A stretch of 64,000 bases of DNA, taken from contig NC_035161.2 of NCBI RefSeq assembly GCF_001659605.2, positions 5,598,662 to 5,662,661 on the forward strand, in the 5' to 3' direction. The notes under the pieces were generated by a model, which did no database searches, was not told the DNA's origin, and saw only the letters and a list, made by a program, of their open reading frames with translations. The position numbers and the translations under genes were made by a program. The stretch is from Manihot esculenta (Eukaryota > Streptophyta > Magnoliopsida > Malpighiales > Euphorbiaceae). How positions within the stretch are numbered: the stretch's first letter is position 1; each line of letters opens with the position of its first letter. This document shows, in pieces, positions 57,135 to 64,000 of the stretch.

Positions 57135-60122
57135 TTAAAAGAGATGAGGATATTGCTGGAGCATGGATTCCCGTGTCTCCCAGGTACACTCCTCAATGTT
57201 GTGGTGATTCCAAGGGACTTTCACCATCGGGATCTCCTTGTTTCTCAACTTTCTGATCTGAGTGTCAAGAATCCGTACTGCCTGTTCAACATAAGTGAGA
57301 TCCTCTTGGACCTTCACATCAGGCTCACTAAGAATCTTGCCCGGATCTGACACAAACTTTCTTAACATGGAAACATGGAAAACTGGATGGATTCTCTCCA
57401 TTGAAGCAGGTAAATCTAGCTTATACGATACATTCCCAATCTTTTGCAAGATCTCAAAGGGTTCGATGTACCGTGGAGCTAGCTTACCTTTCTTTCCGAA
57501 CCGAATCACCCCTTTTATTGGAGACACCTTGAGCAATACCAAGTCCCCCTTCTGAAACTCTACTAGCCTTCTGCGGACATCTGCATAACTCTTTTGCCTA
57601 CTCACAGCAGTCTTGATCCTTTCTCTGATTATGGGCACCACTCTGCTGGTGATCTCTACTAGCTCAGGACCTGCCAAGGCCTCTTCTCCAACTTCTTCCC
57701 AACAGACAGGCGACCTGCACTTCCTTCCATATAAAGCTTCATATGGAGCCATCCCAATGCTAGCATGATAGCTGTTATTGTAGGCAAACTCCACCAAAGG
57801 TAGATGCTGCCTCCAAGAACCGCCAAAATCCAGCACACACATTCGGAGCATATCCTCTATTGTTTGGATGGTCCTCTCTGATTGTCCGTCCGTCTGAGGA
57901 TGGAAAGCAGTGCTAAAATCCAACCTGGTACCCATAGCATTCTACAGACTCCGCCAAAACCTGGAGGTGAACTGGGGCCCTCTATCAGACACTATTGAAA
58001 TAGGAACCCCATGCAACCTGACAACCTCATCAACATACACCTGCGCCAACTTGTCCACAGAGTAGCCACTCCTGACAGGGATGAAGTGAGCAGATTTGGT
58101 CAGTCCGTCCACAATCACCCATATGGAGTCTAGTCTGTTGGACGCTGCCGGTAACCCCACCACGAAGTCCATAGCAATATTCTCCCATTTCCACTCTGGA
58201 ATAGGTAGTGGGTTAAGCATTCTAGCCGGCTTCTGATGTTCCAGCTTCGCAGGCTGACACGAACTGTGCCACTTCTCTCTTCATAGCTGGCCACCAATAA
58301 ACCCTCTTCAGATCTTGATACATTTTGGTGGCTCCAGGGTGAACACTGTATCTGGCATTATGAGCCTCTCTCATAATGTCTCCCTTCAGTCCCACATCAT
58401 CTGGTACACACAATCTATTCCGATAGCGGAGGATCTCCTTGCTGTCAAACCTGAATTCTTCATTCTTGCCTGACTGAACAGTCCTGGCAATCTTTACTAA
58501 CTCTGGGTCCTCATGCTGTTTCTGAGCCACCTGCTCCAGAAACACGGGTGCTACTCTCATCTGGGCTATCAAAGCACCTGTACCAGACAACTCCAACTGC
58601 AGACCTTCATTGATGAGCTCGAAGAACTCCCTCACTACTGGCATCCTCTCTGCTGAAATATGGGACAAACTGCCAAGTGATTTCCGACTTAAGGCATTTG
58701 CCACAACATTCGCCTTACCCAGATGGTACTGAATCTTGCAATCATAGTCACTGAGTAGTTCTACCCATCTTCTCTGCCTCAAATTCAGCTCTCTCTGACT
58801 CAGGATGTACTGTAGGCTTTTATGATCTGTGAAGATCTCACATTTTACCCCATAAAGGTAGTGCCTCCACATCTTGAGTGCAAAGATTACCGCTGCCATC
58901 TCAAGGTCATGTGTAGGGTAATTCAACTCGTGCTTCTTCAGCTGCCTAGAAGCATAAGCAATCACCCTTTCATTCTGTATTAGCACACAACCCAGTCCCA
59001 CACGGGACGCATTGCAATAGACCGTGAAGTCCTCATTACTAGTTGGCAGAGCTAACACCGGTGCTGAAGTCAACCTCTTCTTTAGCTCTTCAAAGCTTTC
59101 TTCACACTGGTCGGTCCACACAAACCTCTGGTTCTTCTTAGTAAGTCTGGTCATAGGAGCTGCAATCTTAGAGAAGTCCTGGACGAACCTCCTGTAGTAA
59201 CCTGCCAAACCCAAGAAGCTCTTGATCTCCGTCACTGTAGTGGGTCTAGGCCAGATAGCTACAGCTTCCACTTTCTTGGGGTCTACCTCGATTCCATTTT
59301 CTGACACCACGTGCCCCAAGAATGAAATGCTCCTCAACCAGAACTCACACTTTGGAGAACTTGGCATACAAGCTGTGTTCCCTCAAGGTTTGCAGAACTA
59401 ACCTCAGATGATGGGCATGCTCCTCTGCATTCCTGGAATACACTAAGATATCATCTATGAAGACAATAACAAAGTGATCCAGGTACTGGCTAAATACTCT
59501 GTTCATGAGATCCATGAATGCTGCAGGGGCATTGGTTAACCCGAACGGCATTACAAGGAACTCATAGTGCCCATATCTGGTTCTGAACGCCGTCTTCGGC
59601 ACATCCTCTTCTCTTATCCTCAGCTGATGATATCCCGATCTTAGATCTATTTTGGAGAAACAACCTGCTCCTGCTAGCTGGTCGAATAGATCGTCGATCC
59701 TTGGCAACGGGTACTTATTCTTGGTAGTGACCTTGTTCAACTACCTGTAGTCGATACAAAGTCTGAGGGATCCATCCTTCTTTTTCACAAATAGCACTGC
59801 AGCACCCCAAGGTGAGGTACTCGGTCGGATGAAGCCTCTATCTACCAACTCTTGCAACTGCTCCTTAAGCTCCTTCAATTCTGCTGGTGCCATCCTGTAG
59901 GGAGGGATAGAGATCGGTTTGGTTCCAGGCATCAACTCAATTTTGAACTCTATCTCCCTAACAGGTGGTAAACCTGGCAAATCGTCTGGGAAAACGTCTA
60001 AGAACTCACTGACCACGGGCACTGAGGCGGGCTCTCTAACATGACTATTCAGCTCTCTCACATGAGCCAAAAAACCCTGACAACCCCTCCTGAGCAACCT
60101 ACGAGGCTGAAGGGCTGATATC
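57135..60122 (-). pseudogene. pol of element 4: RT, RNase H, integrase with chromodomain-like C-terminus
   Basis: RT is in 60097-59741 and 59740-59345 (catalytic FIDD near 59470), interrupted by TAG at 59743-59741 where element 1 has CAG. A 1-bp insertion near 59350 shifts the frame before RNase H (59367-58222). The integrase zinc domain is damaged near 58225-58250: a small deletion removes the second cysteine pair and shifts the frame. The integrase core follows (58220-57942 and 57935-57135) with a TAG at 57944-57942 where the frame otherwise continues. The C-terminus ([20 protein letters not shown]...YPHLF) is chromodomain-like, as in plant Tekay/Del-type chromoviruses. Few lesions, so this is the best-preserved pol in the window, but it is not functional as it stands. 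Confidence 0.88.
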
Positions 60123-62419
60123 TGTAACGACCCGGAAATCGGACCGCTACCGGCGCTAGGATCCAGATCGGCTTAAGGCCGCCGGGACCCGTAGCAAGCC
60201 TGACATATAACCTGTAAACCTGTATAATCCCATACATGATCAACAACATACATAAAAATTAAAACTTTTCTTTCCAAATACATCAACCAAACTCAACCTG
60301 TGCATATACATTAACATAACATTGATCCCTCTGTGGGATCTCATCAGTGCCCCCAATGGGTGACATAACATATGTTGAGTTGGTTTACATAAGCATCATA
60401 AAAGTCTCTAAGATCATGCAATAAAAGGGATAACAACAATCTATGGTCAAGCACACCTCTAACATCCATAAACATCATCTCATTACATATTTATACTGGT
60501 TAAGACATTACATTACAATTTGATCATGTCCATTGCTAGCTATTACATAACCATGACTTCTTTACTCTATCCGGACTCCTGCTCTATGCTGTACCTGCAA
60601 GCCTGGGGGTAAAGGGTGAGGGGTGAGCTAAAAGCCCAGTGAGCAGAACTACAAAACATATCAACACTATGCTCTATGAAATGCATCATAACACAGACAA
60701 TTCACATAAGGGTTGGGTGAACTTGTCACCAATTAGTCCAAGCTAACTCTGTGCCAGGCCGTAGCATGGGGTCCTGGTCTTCCTGTCATAACATACATTA
60801 CTTACCATTGCCCTAGGGCCTCCTCTGGGCTCCTGGTCTTCGAGTCCCATAACCGTGCCAGGCCGTAGAATGGGGTCCTGGTCTTTCCTTACTCTGTGCC
60901 AGGCCGTAGAATGGGGTCCTGGTCTTCCTGTCATGGACTAATTGGGTCATCCAATATTCACCCACATCAACAACAATCGATGCAATGCGGCATATTCGTG
61001 AAAACTAATGCAATCATCCTATTGCATAATCATGATGCATGAAACATGATAAAACATTTAATTTCTCAATTTAAAAGATTAAGTTTAGTTCCACTCACCT
61101 CTAGCTGACTCTGACAACACCGAAGCAGCTGAACTCACTGCTGGGGTCCTCGGTTCCTCGGGTCCGAACCTACACAGGTGGACTCAAATGAGGGACCAAA
61201 CACACCTGAACATAACTATAAAATACTCCCCAAAAACCCCCTAAAACATCATGAAACAACCATAGAAAAACATGCAAAGGAGGCTTGGACAGGGCACTTT
61301 CGGCGGCAGGTTCGGCGGCCGAAAGTCCCTCCAGAGCCGAAAGTCAGGCAGGTTCGGCGGCACCTTCGGCGGCCGAAACTCCCAGACAGAGACGAAACTC
61401 ATGCATGTTCGGCGGCACTTTCGGCGGCCGAAACTGCCAGACAGAGACGAAAGTCTCCTTTCGGGGGCAGGCTTCGGCAGCCGAAAGGCTTGCCTCCCCA
61501 GCCATGTTCGGCGGCCGAAAGTCCTTCGGCTGCCGAACCTGGTTTCTGCCAAAGGGCAGAAACTTGGCTCCTTTTGCACATTTCGCCTCCAAACCTTCCA
61601 ATCATGCATCAAACCTATTCTACAACACACAAACACAAGCATACATGTTCCTAGGGGCCTCAAACCATCATAAACCCCATCTACAACACATCAAGCATCC
61701 ACATTGTTCATGAACATACTTTTATACCCATAAACATAACCATAACCTAAACATGCATTCTAACCCATAGATCTACTTAAAACTTACTTAAAACATGCAA
61801 TGAGCTTAAGATCGGCTCTTACCTCTTGAAGATCGAGAGAGAGACGACCTAAAACTCGGAGTTGAGAGAGATTGGGTTCTTGAACCTCCAAGCTCCAAAA
61901 CTTTGCTCAAAAGCTCAAATCTTCAAAACAAAGTTAAAACAAATGAAAATCTTGAAGGATCTAGAGGAAAAACATCAAAGATTGGTGAGGGACGGCGGAG
62001 AGCTCACCTTGGCCGAAAATGGGGAAAAAGCTCGCCCGTTTCGGCTAAGGGACCCTTTTATAGTGGCTGGCCAGGCCACGTTCGGGGGCCGAATGTGCCT
62101 CCGCATGCATGCCATGTTCGGCGGCCGAACTTGAGGTTCGGCGGCCGAACCTGGACTTCCCTCACTTATGCCTTCGGGGGCCTAAAGCACTCCCGAAGTG
62201 CTTGCATGTTTGGCGGCCGAACTAGGGGTTCGGCGGCCGAACCTGAGTTTTCCTCCAATGCTATTTTCATGCAAAAACTCATTTTATTTCATGCTTAAAA
62301 CATAAAACACATTAAAACATTTTATAAAAACATGGTTCCTACCCTTCTAGAGGCCTCCGACATCCAAGATTCCACCGGACGGTAGGAATCCCGATACCGG
62401 AGTCTAGCCGGGTATTATA
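60123..62419 (-). repeat. solo LTR (2297 bp) inserted in element 4, with ATATC target duplication
   Basis: Left edge TGTAACGACC at 60123, right edge GGGTATTATA at 62419 (normally TATTACA), flanked by ATATC at 60118-60122 and 62420-62424. Removing the LTR and one ATATC rejoins protease/RT sequence colinear with element 1 near 1590-1600, which confirms the insertion site. Putative leader exon 61169-61099 (71 nt), hairpin array about 60751-60930, palindrome blocks about 61300-61530 and 62080-62245, TATA near 62054-62062. Confidence 0.94.
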
Positions 62420-62424
62420 ATATC

Positions 62425-64000
62425 AAACCTTTAGGTGTACTCCCTTTGTCTCCTCTGAAGACAACCTCTGACCGATCCTGACATCTGAACTTGACTACCT
62501 TGTCTCTGCAATCCAAGGTAGCACCATGGGTAGATAGCCAATCCAGCCCTAGAATGACGTCAAAATCTATCAAATCTAGAACCACAAGGTCGGCTGAAAG
62601 GCATCTTCCCTCAACAAAAACTGGACTACACTGGCAGACTGACTCTGCCACTGACGGGTCACACTTGGGTCTACTGACCCATAGGGGACACTCTAACCCA
62701 GAGACCATCAAACCCAATCTCTCGACGGCCCTCGGAGCAATGAAAGAATGAGAAGCACCAGAGTCCATCAAGGCATAAACATCTGAACAACCAATGATGA
62801 GATTACCTGACACCACGGTGTTTGATGCATTTGCCTCCTGCTGTGTCATGGTGAAGATCTGTGCTGGAGCTAATGGACCTTCACCCCTGAAACCCGCTGA
62901 AGAAGAGGCTGCCCCTCTCCCTTTGCCTCTGCCACTGGCCTGAGTTGCGGCTGGAGCTGCTGGCTGCGCCACACTACCCGAGGCTGTCTGCTGGCACTGT
63001 GCCACAAAAGCTGCCATAGGACACTCCCGTGCCATGTGTCCCTCCTGCCCACATCTGAAGCAGGCTGTCTTCCCAACTAGACATACACCCTTGTGCGGCT
63101 TTCCACACTTCCTACATACTGCATTATCTGCACCTGAGCTCGAGCCACCTCCTAATCCCAAACCTGACTTGATCTTGCTCCAGAAATTATTCTTCTTTGG
63201 CTTCCTGGTGGTGTTGCCCCACCTCTTACTGTCTGAACTCAAAGAGGAAGGGTCTAACTTTCCCCCACCTGGGGTCTTGGAACCAGAAGGCTATGCCACT
63301 GACTGCTTAACTTTCCCTTCGATTATTGCACTAGCCTCCATCCTCCGAGCCATATCCACTATGGCATGGAAACTCTCCCTCTCTGCTAACTGAATCAAGG
63401 AGGAATACCTGGAATGGAGCCTCATGATATACCTCCTTGACTTCATCTGATCTGTGTCCAGATTCTGCCCAGCAAACGGCAACAGCTCCAAGAATCTATC
63501 TATATACTCATCCACATTCATCTCATCTGACTGCCTCAACTGCTCAAATTCAATCATCTTCAACTCCCTTGAACTGTCAGGAAAAGCCCATCCTGCAAAC
63601 CCATTTGCAAACTCCTCCCATGATAGGCTGTCCAATCTCGGGTTCACATAGTTTTTAAACCACTATCGGGCCTTCTTGCATTTTAGTGTGAACCCAGCCA
63701 TCTGAATGGCTCTACTGTCATCAGCTCCTATCTCATCTGTAATCATTCTGACCCTCTCAAGATACACAAACCGGTCATCACCGGTTTCATACTGGGGAGC
63801 ACCCAGCTTCATGTAGTCGGTCATCTTGACCTTGCTCCCTCCAGATGAGCTAGGTTTAGGTATTTGGGTTTCTGGGACGGTAGGTGCTGCTGATGGTGGA
63901 GTAGGTGCAGCATCCCCTGGGATAGGGTTTGCTGTACCTGGGTAGAAGGATGGGGGTGGGTACATAGGGTACTGTGGGTATGGTGGGTATGGCATGTGGG
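62425..64000 (-). pseudogene. gag and protease of element 4 (runs off the window)
   Basis: Minus-strand frames: 63995-63663 (Pro/Tyr-rich gag N-terminal part and [15 protein letters not shown]), 63647-63291 (capsid-like domain), 63242-62425 (basic stretch, zinc knuckle CFRCGQEGHMAREC, protease). Two in-frame TAGs separate them: 63665-63663, and 63293-63291 where element 1 has CAG. The protease motif here is DSGAS, the canonical form, unlike DPGAS in elements 1 and 2. The start codon lies right of the window. Confidence 0.88.

Larger units (their letters stand above)
54732..64000 (-). mobile_element. Ty3/gypsy element 4, 3' LTR through gag (continues past the window)
   Basis: Minus-strand order: gag (64000-~62900), protease, [solo LTR insertion 62419-60123], RT, RNase H, integrase with chromodomain-like end (60122-57135), polypurine tract 57038-57050, 3' LTR 57036-54732. 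It is inserted in the decayed retroelement gene at 54731/54732; the presumed target duplication is CTGGA (54727-54731). PBS and 5' LTR lie beyond 64000. Confidence 0.93.

Overview
This is a 64 kb stretch of plant nuclear DNA, almost certainly from a eudicot. It has three intron-bearing genes with canonical GT-AG introns, AT-rich intergenic DNA, and about 35 kb of Ty3/gypsy retrotransposon sequence. The retrotransposons have initiator-tRNA-Met primer binding sites and a chromodomain-type integrase C-terminus. The species cannot be fixed from the sequence alone. A Euphorbiaceae/Malpighiales genome (cassava- or rubber-tree-like) is my guess, not something shown.

Layout. (1) 1-17059 is a three-level nest of one Ty3/gypsy family with unusually long (about 2.2-2.36 kb) LTRs. 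Element 1 (minus, <1-6026) sits in the reverse transcriptase of element 2 (minus, 6027-10888). Element 2 sits in the gag of element 3 (plus, 10889-17059). (2) 17060-20865 is non-coding, with a 33-bp minisatellite and unclassified TE-like DNA. (3) 20866-23835 is a SPIRAL1-like microtubule protein gene (minus). (4) 27500-36510 is a complete 12-exon DEAH-box RNA helicase gene (DHX33 / RID1-DEAH10-like, minus, 726 aa). Two hAT-type MITE copies sit in opposite orientation in the introns that flank exons 5-6. (5) 37153-40535 holds a foldback repeat and a decayed LINE. (6) 40536-43990 is AT-rich intergenic DNA. (7) 44005-48494 is a G3BP-like NTF2/RRM/RGG protein gene (plus, 8 coding exons, 469 aa) with a recognisable promoter and a 5'UTR intron. 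(8) 48588-64000 holds a second foldback repeat, a solo LTR with a CCTCA target duplication, a decayed retroelement gag-like gene, and element 4 of the same gypsy family (minus, 54732->64000). Element 4 is itself interrupted by a solo LTR with an ATATC target duplication.

The host genes are housekeeping RNA and cytoskeleton genes and show no operon-like link. The most interesting material is in the repeats. All six LTRs share (a) two blocks of TTCGGCsGCCGAA near-palindromes, (b) a tandem array of short hairpins whose stems co-vary between copies, and (c) a conserved set of splice-like signals. Those signals predict a two-intron 5' leader that would remove most of the structured sequence and the PBS from the gag mRNA. 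The inverted MITE pair around helicase exons 5-6 has the geometry expected to promote exon circularisation or skipping. Premature stops in the retroelements are mostly CAG-to-TAG, which suggests decay through methylated CHG cytosines.
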